Source: Clostridiales bacterium
GTDB taxonomy: Bacteria; Bacillota; Clostridia; Oscillospirales; Butyricicoccaceae
Assembly: GCA_004555915.1 (NCBI GenBank)
Contig: SFJM01000001.1
Span: forward strand, 1-64,000
Direction of reading: 5' to 3'
DNA length: 64,000 nucleotides
The notes under the pieces are model-generated. The model did not search any database. It had not been told where the DNA came from and saw only the letters and a list, made by a program, of their open reading frames with translations. A program made the translations under genes and the position numbers. Each line of letters begins with the position of its first letter. The stretch's first letter is position 1. Below, in pieces: positions 25,167 through 32,829 of this stretch.

Positions 25167-26576
25167 ATGAAATTATATAATTCGATGACCCGGCAGAAGG
25201 AAGAATTTGTTCCGGTTGAGCCGGGAAAAGTAAAGATGTATTCCTGCGGCCCGACCGTATATAACTTCTTCCATATTGGCAACGCGCGTCCGTTCATTAT
25301 TTTTGATATCCTGCGCCGGTATCTGGAGTACCGTGGCTATGAGGTTAAGTTCGTACAGAACTTTACCGATATTGACGATAAGGTTATCAATAAGGCCAAT
25401 GCGGAAGGCGTGACCTATGATGTCATTGCAGACCGGTATATCAAGGAATACTTTGTAGACGCACAGGGACTGGGGATCCGTCCGGCAACCATACATCCCC
25501 GTGCAACCGAAACCATGGATGCCATCATTGATATTGTCAAGACACTGGTGGATAACGGCCATGCCTATGCGGCACCGAATGGCGATGTGTATTTCCGTAC
25601 CAAGAGCTTCCCGGAATATGGCAAGCTGTCCCATCAGCCGCTGGATGAGCTGCAGGCCGGCGCACGCATCAGTGTGGGTGAGCTGAAGGAAGACCCGATG
25701 GATTTTGCAGTCTGGAAGTCCGCCAAGCCGGGCGAACCGAGCTGGGAATCCCCCTGGGGACAGGGCCGTCCGGGCTGGCACATTGAGTGCTCTGCCATGG
25801 TTAACAAGTATCTGGGCAAGACGATTGACATCCATTCCGGCGGTAAGGATCTGATCTTCCCGCATCATGAGAATGAAATCGCACAGTCCGAATGCGCAAA
25901 CGGCTGCACCTTTGCCAACTACTGGCTGCATAATGGCTTCCTGACCATCGACAATGAAAAGATGTCCAAATCCAAGGGCAATTTCTTCATGGTACGTGAA
26001 GCAGCTGCCGTTTACGGCTATGAGACCATCCGCATGTTCATGCTGTCGGCACAGTACCGTACTCCGCTGAACTATTCGGAGGAATCCCTCAAGATGACCA
26101 AGAGCTCGCTGGAGCGTCTGTATACCGCTGCAGAGAACCTGCAGTTCCTGCTGGAGCATCAGACCGGTGATACCATGACAGAGGAAGAGCAGGCGAAGGC
26201 TGCTGCACTGGATCAGTACCGCCAGAAGTTCATTGACGCCATGGATGATGACCTGAATACGGCAGACGCGCTGGCTGCTGTGTTTGAGCTGGTTCGCCAG
26301 ATCAACACCGACGTGAAGGACCCGAACTGCACCCATGCCTTTGTACAGTCATGCTTTGACCATATGATGGAACTGTGCGGCGTACTGGGCCTGGTTGACC
26401 ACCTGGAGAAGAAAACCATTGACAGTGAAGTGGAAGAGCTGATTGCACAGCGTGCTGCTGCCAAGAAGGCAAAGAACTTTGCTGAAGCAGACCGCATCCG
26501 TGATTACCTGCTCAATGAGAAGGGCATTGTCATCAAGGATACCCGTCAGGGAACCCAGTGGAGCTATAAGGAATAA
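25167..26576 (+). CDS. cysS: cysteinyl-tRNA synthetase
   Basis: A 469-residue class I synthetase. The first zinc ligand lies in YSCGPTVYN, the HIGH-like HIGNARP follows, then the zinc-site residues WHIECSAM and HHENEIAQSE, and the KMSKSKGNF loop near residue 265. The C-terminal helical anticodon domain (AAKKAKNFAEADRIRDYL) is complete. AGGGGAG precedes the ATG. Probably cotranscribed with pgsA. Confidence 0.97.
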   Translation: MKLYNSMTRQKEEFVPVEPGKVKMYSCGPTVYNFFHIGNARPFIIFDILRRYLEYRGYEVKFVQNFTDIDDKVINKANAEGVTYDVIADRYIKEYFVDAQGLGIRPATIHPRATETMDAIIDIVKTLVDNGHAYAAPNGDVYFRTKSFPEYGKLSHQPLDELQAGARISVGELKEDPMDFAVWKSAKPGEPSWESPWGQGRPGWHIECSAMVNKYLGKTIDIHSGGKDLIFPHHENEIAQSECANGCTFANYWLHNGFLTIDNEKMSKSKGNFFMVREAAAVYGYETIRMFMLSAQYRTPLNYSEESLKMTKSSLERLYTAAENLQFLLEHQTGDTMTEEEQAKAAALDQYRQKFIDAMDDDLNTADALAAVFELVRQINTDVKDPNCTHAFVQSCFDHMMELCGVLGLVDHLEKKTIDSEVEELIAQRAAAKKAKNFAEADRIRDYLLNEKGIVIKDTRQGTQWSYKE

Positions 26577-26591
26577 GTTTCAAAAAAAGAT

Positions 26592-26630
26592 AAAAGCATC
26601 CTGCGGAGCAAATCTGCGGGATGCTTTTTC
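26592..26630 (+). terminator. terminator after cysS
   Basis: AAAAGCATCC(TGC) pairs with (GCG)GGATGCTTTTT, followed by TTC. Confidence 0.88.
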
Positions 26631-26659
26631 TTCCATTTGGTAAGAGGAGGAAGAGAGAA

Positions 26660-27013
26660 ATGATCCATGTTGTATTTGTAGGGATAGGCGGTGCAATCGG
26701 TTCCGTATTGCGGTATACCATCAGCCTTATCCCGTGCAGGAGTACCTTTCCGCTATTGACGCTGATTACGAATATTTTGGGTGCGATCCTGATCGGTTAC
26801 ATCACTGGCTTAGCGATAGAAAAGAATCTTTCCCAGAACACAGTCTTGTTTTTAAAAACCGGATTGTGCGGTGGGTTTACCACATTTTCCACGTTTTCCC
26901 TTGAAGCGCATAACTTATTGCAAAATGGAAATTATACCTATGCAGTCATATATATTTTGCTGAGTTTGGCAGGAAGCCTCATCGGCGTTTTATGCGGCAT
27001 GAAATTAGCATAG
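26660..27013 (+). CDS. fluC: fluoride exporter FluC (CrcB)
   Basis: A 117-residue protein with four membrane helices: GIGGAIGSVLRYTI at the start, ITNILGAILIGYITG, and the signature GLCGGFTTFSTFSLEA containing the phenylalanines that line the fluoride pore. Only one copy is present, so it would act as an antiparallel homodimer. The ATG at 26660 follows AGAGGAGGAAG. I found no fluoride riboswitch between cysS and this gene. Confidence 0.92.
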   Translation: MIHVVFVGIGGAIGSVLRYTISLIPCRSTFPLLTLITNILGAILIGYITGLAIEKNLSQNTVLFLKTGLCGGFTTFSTFSLEAHNLLQNGNYTYAVIYILLSLAGSLIGVLCGMKLA

Positions 27014-27034
27014 TATCTTGGGGTTGCACAGCAC

Positions 27035-27067
27035 AAAAAAGGACACATCGAAAATGATGTGTCCTTT
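27035..27067. terminator. bidirectional terminator between fluC and rpsR
   Basis: AAAGGACACATC pairs with GATGTGTCCTTT. Six T follow on the minus strand, so it mainly ends the rpsF-ssb-rpsR operon. Confidence 0.9.
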
Positions 27068-27092
27068 CAAGGTATCCTGTTTTAGGGAAAAA

Positions 27093-27350
27093 TTACTCTG
27101 CAGTATACGGCAGCAGAGCGATGTGACGAGCACGCTTGATTGCTTCAGTCAGCTGACGCTGATGCAGTGCACAGGTACCGGTCATACGACGCGGCAGAAT
27201 CTTGCCACGCTCAGACATGTATCTCTTCAGCTTTGCAACGTCCTTATAATCAATAGCCTCAACCTTATCTACACAGAAAGAGCAAACCTTTCTGCGGCGA
27301 CGGCCGCCGCGATTGGGGCGATATTCTCTTTTTTCTTCAGCCATTGTCAT
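27093..27350 (-). CDS. rpsR: 30S ribosomal protein S18
   Basis: An 85-residue S18 with a basic N-terminus (RRKVCSFCVDK), the core VEAIDYKDVAKLKRYMSERGKILPRR and C-terminus RQLTEAIKRARHIALLPY. The CxxC near residue 29 fits the zinc-type (C+) form in part. Third gene of the rpsF-ssb-rpsR operon; it forms a dimer with S6. Confidence 0.97.
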   Translation of the reverse strand: MTMAEEKREYRPNRGGRRRRKVCSFCVDKVEAIDYKDVAKLKRYMSERGKILPRRMTGTCALHQRQLTEAIKRARHIALLPYTAE

Positions 27351-27368
27351 AACCTCCTTGTTCAGTAA

Positions 27369-27854
27369 TCAGAACGGAACCTCGCCGTCATCATCGGAAA
27401 TTTCGCTGAAATCCGAATTGCCTGCAGGCATATCGAAGCTCGGAGCCGGGCGGGAAGCCGGGGCCTGCTGCGGAGCGGGCGCATATGCGTCCGGATAACC
27501 GCCCTGATAGCCCATATTGCTCTCGCGGGACTTTTTGGTTTCGCCGAACTGAATTTCATCGGCGATCACTTCGATAGATGTGCGATTGTTGCCGTTTTTG
27601 TCTTGCCAGCGTCGGGACTGGATGCTTCCGACTACAATTGCCATCATGCCCTTGGTAAACCACTGGGAAACGAATTCCGCCTGTCGTCTCCAGGCAACGA
27701 TGTCGATAAAGTCGGTCTGACGTTCTCTGCCGTTTCCGCTGTAATTGCGGTCAACTGCCAGAGAGAACGTAACAACCGGGACATTCCCATTCGGGGTGTA
27801 GCGAAGCTCCGGGTCACGGGTCAGGCGACCCATGAGAATTGCCTTATTCAGCAT
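27369..27854 (-). CDS. ssb: single-stranded DNA-binding protein
   Basis: A 161-residue SSB with an OB fold (MLNKAILMGRLTRDPELRYT, VVTFSLAVDR, FIDIVAWRRQAEFV) over about residues 1-105, a disordered Gly/Pro/Ala-rich linker and the acidic partner-binding tip DDDGEVPF at the C-terminus. It sits between rpsF and rpsR as in most Firmicutes. Confidence 0.97.
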   Translation of the reverse strand: MLNKAILMGRLTRDPELRYTPNGNVPVVTFSLAVDRNYSGNGRERQTDFIDIVAWRRQAEFVSQWFTKGMMAIVVGSIQSRRWQDKNGNNRTSIEVIADEIQFGETKKSRESNMGYQGGYPDAYAPAPQQAPASRPAPSFDMPAGNSDFSEISDDDGEVPF

Positions 27855-27870
27855 ATTCTGTCACCAGTCC

Positions 27871-28173
27871 TTAGTCTTTGCAAACGATGATGGAACGCAT
27901 AACGCCATCGGTAATCTTGTAGACACGATCCAGCTCAGCCGGGAAAGACGGCAGAGACTCGAACTCGATCAGGGTGTAGTAGCCCTCACGCAGGTCGTTG
28001 ATCTCATACGCCATTCTACGCTTGCCCCAGTCATCAACGGACACGATGGTACCGTTATCAGAAATCAGGGACTTGAACTTGTCCACGATAGCGGTGATTG
28101 CTTCCTCACCGAGATTCGGGTTGACAATGAAAATTGTTTCGTACTTACCATTTACCTTTGCCAATTTAAGCAC
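27871..28173 (-). CDS. rpsF: 30S ribosomal protein S6
   Basis: A 100-residue S6 (YETIFIVNPNLGEEAI, VDDWGKRRMAYEINDLREGYY, DGVMRSIIV). The start lies behind AAGGAGGTG. First gene of the operon, 50-80 nt downstream of a consensus promoter. The leader has small stems CACAC/GTGTG and GGCC/GGCC; autoregulation by S6:S18 is known in the phylum but its motif is not clearly visible here. Confidence 0.97.
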   Translation of the reverse strand: MLKLAKVNGKYETIFIVNPNLGEEAITAIVDKFKSLISDNGTIVSVDDWGKRRMAYEINDLREGYYTLIEFESLPSFPAELDRVYKITDGVMRSIIVCKD

Positions 28174-28224
28174 CTCCTTCTGGCCTTAGGCCCACACCTT
28201 GTGTGTGAGCAAGGATACTTTATT

Positions 28225-28252
28225 ATTATAACGTTTTTCTGTGGCTTGTCAA
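28225..28252 (-). promoter_or_regulatory. promoter of rpsF-ssb-rpsR
   Basis: Minus strand: TTGACA (28247-28252) and TATAAT (28225-28230), 16-bp spacer. Confidence 0.9.
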
Positions 28253-28304
28253 GGATAAATTTTCAAAAAAATAAAAAAATCAGGACGGATTTTTTGTTTT
28301 TTCC

Positions 28305-28333
28305 TTGACGAAGCGGGAATGGTGTGATAAAAT
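28305..28333 (+). promoter_or_regulatory. promoter of tRNA-Thr(CGT)
   Basis: TTGACG (28305-28310) and TAAAAT (28328-28333), 17-bp spacer, 11 bp upstream of the tRNA. Confidence 0.82.
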
Positions 28334-28344
28334 ACAATCCAGAT

Positions 28345-28419
28345 GCTAATGTGGCTCAGGGGTAGAGCAGCTCACTCGTAATGAGCAGGTCGTGGGTTCG
28401 ATTCCCACCATTAGCTCCA
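28345..28419 (+). tRNA. tRNA-Thr(CGT)
   Basis: 75 nt with acceptor GCTAATG/CATTAGC, anticodon arm CTCAC/ATGAG region carrying CGT, T-arm GTGGGTTCGATTCCCAC and encoded CCA. It reads ACG; the window also encodes the TGT isoacceptor. Confidence 0.95.
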
Positions 28420-28423
28420 GCAT

Positions 28424-28457
28424 AAACCGTCTGAATCGAAAGATTCGGGCGGTTTTT
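28424..28457 (+). terminator. terminator after tRNA-Thr(CGT)
   Basis: AAACCGTCTGAATC pairs with GATTCGGGCGGTTT around GAAA, followed by a T-run. Confidence 0.92.
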
Positions 28458-28509
28458 TTGCATGTATTTCAGAATTTCAGTAAGTGCTCAATAATCGCTC
28501 GTCGCGCAT

Positions 28510-28546
28510 GAAAACTCCCGGATGTGGTAAGCATCCGGGAGTTTTG
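28510..28546 (-). terminator. terminator of the AraC regulator gene
   Basis: AAAACTCCCGGATG and CATCCGGGAGTTTT are perfect 14-bp arms. It stands 25 bp after the minus-strand gene end. Confidence 0.8.
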
Positions 28547-28570
28547 GCAGAGATTGTATCTGATTGGCAT

Positions 28571-29449
28571 TTATGGCTGTTTCGTATAAGTAATACCGGC
28601 CTGTTTGCGGTATTTGCGGGGCGAAAGCCCTACGTTCTGGGTGAACATCTTAACAAAATGGCTGAGATTGTCATATCCGACCTTCCTGGCAACCTCTGTG
28701 ATGGACAGATCGGTAATGAGCAGCAGGGTTTGCGCTTCGCCAATGCGGCGCTGAATAATATACTGCATCAGCGACGTTCCGGTAACCTGTTTGAACAGGC
28801 GGAATAAATAAGCTGAGCTGATATCGAAATGGTCTGCCACAGATTGGACGGATAATTCCTCCAGTACATGTTCATCCACATAAATCTGGATCTGTCGGCC
28901 AAGTTTATTTGCTTTGGAATCCTCGTTGGAACCGGCATAGATCGTTGTGCTTCCATCCATCAGTTCCTGTATCATATAAAGAAGCGCACGAAACAGATGC
29001 TGACAGATAATACCTGTATTTGGTGTTTGCTTGGCAGACTGGTCATACATATTTCGGAACAACTGGCGAAATACGGGAGCATGCTCACCCAGAGAAATGA
29101 CCGGACAGGTATCAGGCGGAATCAGCCAGTTGGAAGGAAGCCCTTCTACCTGAATTCCGGTGGCCTCCAGACCATACAGCGGAGGAGGAGGAAATTTTAC
29201 GGCTTCATTGTGGACGGCATCGCTGTTATAAATAACCAGATCGCCGCTGTGTACCGGATAGGGCGTTCCATTGATTTCAAAAATACCGTCGTTGCGCAGG
29301 ATATAAAGGAACTCCACCATTTCATGGTGGGAATGGGGGCTGCGGGGATGCTGTTGGTACTGTTCATCACAGTAGTTTGTAAACAGCAGTATGGGTTCTC
29401 CGAAGAGGTGAGAGGTTTCTGGTTCTGTCGAAGGAAGGGAATAGTGCAT
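28571..29449 (-). CDS. AraC family transcriptional regulator with cupin sensor domain
   Basis: A 292-residue regulator. The N-terminal cupin (HSHHEMVEFLYILRNDG, HSGDLVIYNSDAVHNE) is a sugar- or small-molecule-binding fold; the C-terminal double helix-turn-helix reads SVQSVADHFDISSAYLFRLF and ITEVARKVGYDNLSHFVKMF then GLSPRKYRK. The ATG at 29449 has GGAGTGA in front, better than the GTG nine bases upstream. It is divergent from the inositol-dehydrogenase operon and probably controls it. Confidence 0.9.
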   Translation of the reverse strand: MHYSLPSTEPETSHLFGEPILLFTNYCDEQYQQHPRSPHSHHEMVEFLYILRNDGIFEINGTPYPVHSGDLVIYNSDAVHNEAVKFPPPPLYGLEATGIQVEGLPSNWLIPPDTCPVISLGEHAPVFRQLFRNMYDQSAKQTPNTGIICQHLFRALLYMIQELMDGSTTIYAGSNEDSKANKLGRQIQIYVDEHVLEELSVQSVADHFDISSAYLFRLFKQVTGTSLMQYIIQRRIGEAQTLLLITDLSITEVARKVGYDNLSHFVKMFTQNVGLSPRKYRKQAGITYTKQP

Positions 29450-29949
29450 AAGATTCACTCCATTGTTTTTTTTGCTGATTCTATTGTTTCATGGAAAAGA
29501 AAAAAAGTCAATCATTTAAAAATAATTATTGTATAGAATATGACAAGTTTTTAAAGCGGAGACGATAAACATGGATCGGAAACAAAAAGAAAATGAGTTG
29601 TATAGAAAAACGATAATGTTACTTTGAAGCACTTTGGATTCGAACGCAAAAAGGCTATATTTTGAAAAGAATCTGACATAATAGTACGAAAAATACAGAA
29701 AAAGTTTATGAAAAAACAGGGTATATTTTTTTGAAATTGAATACGTTTTGTATGAAAAACTGTAAAAATTCTCGGCGTTTTTGCTGTATGGACAGGGGAC
29801 GGTTTTGAGAGATATACTATGTACAGCAAAAGGAAAAAAGCAGGAAAAGAAAAATAAAAAACAAATAAAATTTTTTCTTTTTCTGTACAAAAAAGCATGT
29901 CGCAGCTACGGCTTTTATACAGCGGCAGGAGAGTCAGGAGGAAAACAAT
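29450..29949. other. AT-rich divergent control region
   Basis: A 500-bp spacer between the AraC regulator and the oxidoreductase operon with A/T-rich runs. A possible + strand promoter is TGGACA (29789-29794) with TATACT (29813-29818), 18-bp spacer. The open frames here are low-complexity and not convincing. No operator symmetry stands out. Confidence 0.5.
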
Positions 29950-30963
29950 ATGTCAGAAGAACTGAGAATCGGTCTGGTAGGAACCGGCGGAATTGGACGT
30001 ACCCACATTGAGCGCATCAACACCAGGCTGCAGGGCGCAAGAGTGGTTGCCTGCGCAGATCCGGCAGCAGCATTTGGTCTGTCTGTGGCTGAAAAGTTCG
30101 GCATCAAGGGCTATGAGGATCCGATTGACATGATTAATGATCCGGAGATTGATGCAATCATTAACACTACGGCAGACGCATATCACGAGCAGTTTGTAAC
30201 TGCAGCAATTAAGGCAGGCAAGTATGTATTCTGCGAGAAGCCGCTGGCACCGAAGGCAGATGCCTGCAAGCGTATCATTGCCGCTGAGATGGAAGCAGGA
30301 AAGCCGTTGGTACAGGTTGGCTTCATGCGCCGCTATGATGCCGGCTATAAGCAGCTGAAGGATGCCATTGTAAACCGTAAATATGGTGAGCCGCTGCTGC
30401 TGCACTGTGCGCACCGCAACGCAGATGTTGTCGGCGACTGGGACAACTCTTCCGCAGTGGAGAACTCCATGGTTCACGAACTGGACGTTCTGCGCTGGCT
30501 GCTGGGCGAGAACTACAAGACTGCCGAAGTACGCTATGGCAAGTCCACACGCAAGGCAAAGGAAGGCCTGCATGACCCGCAGATCATGATTCTGACCACC
30601 GAATCCGGCGTTCGTATTGACGTTGAGTCCTTTGTAAACAACGGCCATTGCTACGATATCCGTTGCGAGGTTGTCTGTGAGGATGCAATTCTGAACCTGC
30701 CGAAGCCGGCAACCATTGAGGTTCTGGCAAACACTGTTCGCGGCAATGCGGTTGATGCGGATTATTCCACCCGCTTTGTTGACGCATACAACACAGAGAT
30801 TCAGGAATGGATCAACGGCGTTAAGGAAGATCGTGTAGATGGCCCGAATGCATGGGACGGCTATTGCTGCCAGGTCGCTGCTGCTGCTGCATCCAAGGCT
30901 CGTGATACCCAGACCATCGTTGATGTTGTCTATGACGAAATGCCGGACTTCTATCAGAAATAA
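29950..30963 (+). CDS. Gfo/Idh/MocA oxidoreductase, inositol 2-dehydrogenase-like
   Basis: A 337-residue NAD(P)-dependent oxidoreductase. N-terminal Rossmann fold GLVGTGGIGRTHIER, the EKP catalytic-lysine motif (FCEKPLAPKA, about residue 97) and the C-terminal sugar-binding HELDVLRWLLG with the catalytic Asp/His pair. These match the myo-inositol 2-dehydrogenase (IolG) subgroup most closely, though scyllo-inositol or other polyol dehydrogenases are not excluded. AGGAGGAAA precedes the ATG. First gene of an operon with a TIM-barrel isomerase and a sugar ABC transporter. Confidence 0.85.
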   Translation: MSEELRIGLVGTGGIGRTHIERINTRLQGARVVACADPAAAFGLSVAEKFGIKGYEDPIDMINDPEIDAIINTTADAYHEQFVTAAIKAGKYVFCEKPLAPKADACKRIIAAEMEAGKPLVQVGFMRRYDAGYKQLKDAIVNRKYGEPLLLHCAHRNADVVGDWDNSSAVENSMVHELDVLRWLLGENYKTAEVRYGKSTRKAKEGLHDPQIMILTTESGVRIDVESFVNNGHCYDIRCEVVCEDAILNLPKPATIEVLANTVRGNAVDADYSTRFVDAYNTEIQEWINGVKEDRVDGPNAWDGYCCQVAAAAASKARDTQTIVDVVYDEMPDFYQK

Positions 30964-31040
30964 TTTTATTCAAATGTTTCATTTTCATCTGGCCGGAGGA
31001 TGGCAAAGGTGCTCCGGCAATAAAAAAGGAGTGTTATATC

Positions 31041-31982
31041 ATGCAACTTTCGATTTGTACGGATGTTATGGCAGATCTGTCCTTTACGGATATGCTGGAC
31101 AAGGTAAAGGCGCTGGGGCTGGATGCCGTTGAGATGACTGCAGGAGGCTGGGGGGCACGTACCCACTGCCCGACGGCTGAATTGCTGGCGGATGACAGTA
31201 AGTGCGAGGCTTATCTGGCAGAAATCGAAAAGCGCGGGCTGCGCATTTCCGCACTGAATACCTCCTGCAACCAGCTGTGGCCCTGTGAGACCGGCAGGGA
31301 ATATGAAAAGTCCATGTATGACTGTGTCCTGCTGGCAGAAAAGCTCGGTGTCAAAAAGATCGTCTGCATGTCCGGTCTGCCGGCAGGCAGCGAGAACGAT
31401 GTCACACCGAACTGGATCACATCTTCCGTAACCATGACGGCTTATATGCAGCCCACAGTGGATTACCAGTGGCGTGTTACCACGGAATGGTGGAAGAAGT
31501 TCGCAGCGTTCTGCCACGAGCACAGCCTGGAACAGATTGCAATCGAGGAATTTCCCTGCATGATGGTTCATAATCCGGAGTCTTTCTGGCATCTGCGCGA
31601 AGCAGTAGGCGATGATATCATCGGCATCAATCTCGACCCGTCCCACCTGATTGCCTATGGTGCAGACCCGATCCAGTCCGCGCGTGCGCTCAAGGGCGCA
31701 ATCTACCATGTTCATGGCAAGGATACCCGTATTGAGCGCGGCATGGCAGATGTTAACGGTCTGACGGAGTGGAAAGATGTTCTGGATACCGCGAACCGCA
31801 ACTGGAACTATGTGGCAGTTGGATGCGGCAAGGATCTGCAGTGGTGGAAGGAATTCTTCTCTGTTGTACGCATGATGGGTTATAACGGCGATGTTTCTCT
31901 TGAAATGGAAGACTTCACCATGTCCACGGAAGCAGGTATTCTGACATCTGTTGATGCACTGAAGCAGACAATCAGCAGATAA
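31041..31982 (+). CDS. sugar phosphate isomerase/epimerase family TIM-barrel protein
   Basis: A 313-residue AP-endonuclease-2/xylose-isomerase-like TIM barrel: LSICTDVMADLSFTDMLDKV at the start, metal-binding acid near IAIEEFP, INLDPSHLIAYG and VHGKDTR, and a final SLEMEDFTM. The family includes inosose dehydratase/isomerase enzymes (IolE, IolI), consistent with the neighbouring inositol-dehydrogenase-like gene, but the reaction is not proven. AAAAGGAG precedes the ATG. Its last 82 coding bases have a diverged copy 352 bp downstream. Confidence 0.78.
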   Translation: MQLSICTDVMADLSFTDMLDKVKALGLDAVEMTAGGWGARTHCPTAELLADDSKCEAYLAEIEKRGLRISALNTSCNQLWPCETGREYEKSMYDCVLLAEKLGVKKIVCMSGLPAGSENDVTPNWITSSVTMTAYMQPTVDYQWRVTTEWWKKFAAFCHEHSLEQIAIEEFPCMMVHNPESFWHLREAVGDDIIGINLDPSHLIAYGADPIQSARALKGAIYHVHGKDTRIERGMADVNGLTEWKDVLDTANRNWNYVAVGCGKDLQWWKEFFSVVRMMGYNGDVSLEMEDFTMSTEAGILTSVDALKQTISR

Positions 31983-32435
31983 GCGGCTTTTATTTAGCTG
32001 TAATTTAGCTGCAGCAGCGGAGGATAGCAGGCATTGGTGTGTTTGTGCATCATTTCATCAAAATTTACTCTTTTTTTACAGTTTTTGTTCGAATCTTACA
32101 AATTGGATGGAACAAATTTGCATGCCAAAGTAAAAAAATACAAATCTCGTTGAAAAAAAGTCCGGAAATCCGGGGAAATAAAGCAAAAATATCCTAACGC
32201 TTTATTCTTTTTGTGTTCTACAATGAAACTATAAGCATAGTGGTCTTTCTCTTGGAATGGAAGCTTTCACTATGCCTACAGAAGCAGGTATTCTGACATC
32301 TACTGGTGCACCGAAACAGACTATCAGAAAACAACGCTGCTCACGCATTGTTCTTATTTAAGGGTGAAACTGCTGTAATATGGCGGTTTTACTCATAATT
32401 CCAAACCATTATATGTCATCTGTGCTGCGCAATCA
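31983..32435. other. scarred spacer between TIM-barrel gene and ABC transporter
   Basis: A 450-bp AT-rich stretch with no intact gene. It contains the diverged 3'-end copy of the upstream gene (32246-32327). A promoter is not obvious. Confidence 0.5.
32246..32327 (+). pseudogene. diverged copy of the TIM-barrel gene 3' end
   Basis: It aligns without gaps to 31894-31975, with about 69 of 82 identical positions. In the same frame it still reads MEAFTMPTEAGILTS against MEDFTMSTEAGILTS in the intact gene, then runs on about 20 codons to a stop. It is the remnant of a lost tandem paralog or of a duplication. Confidence 0.8.
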
Positions 32436-32714
32436 GTGCGGATGAAAAACAAAGATTCAAAGAAAAAAGAAAGGACAGTATGCGGCTTCGACGGCAACCA
32501 GGCTGCAATTGAACTGATTGAGCAGGGAACTCTGGCTATGGACGTTGCACAGCTGGGCTATGACATGGGCTACAAGGCAGTGGAAGCAGCGGTAAGCGTA
32601 CTGGACGGCAAGGAAGTTGAAAGCTTTGTCGATTCCGGATCCTTGGTTGTTTCTACTGACAATATAGATGACTACATCGCTGATATGAAGGATAAGGGTC
32701 TGTGGGAGGACTAA
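32436..32714 (+). pseudogene. truncated sugar-binding protein gene (C-terminal fragment)
   Basis: The 92-codon frame from a GTG has about 15 unrelated Lys-rich residues followed by the C-terminus of an RbsB-like periplasmic binding protein: GFDGNQAAIELIEQGTLAMDVAQLGYDMG to DDYIADMKDKGLWED. The signal peptide and about three quarters of the ~330-residue protein are missing. GAAAGGACAGT followed by an ATG (32480) in another frame could be the original start, joined out of frame to the 3' part. It precedes the ATPase and permease, exactly where the binding protein of a ribose-type system belongs. Confidence 0.8.
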
Positions 32715-32829
32715 TCTCCTGGTGATCCAAAGAAAGTAGAAAAAGTCAGGATATCCCCTGGTCGGTCTGGCATCGGTCAGGGGAATCTTTGAAAAATCAT
32801 TCTCTCTCAAAGAAAAGGGTGAGTAGTCA

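Noticed and set aside
26577..26659. Possible fluoride riboswitch before fluC
   Set aside because: The interval is taken up by the cysS terminator and a ribosome binding site; the conserved riboswitch segments are not present.
29516..29898. AT-rich minus-strand open frames between the AraC and iolG-like genes
   Set aside because: Translations are Phe/Ser/Tyr-rich low-complexity sequence without ribosome binding sites.
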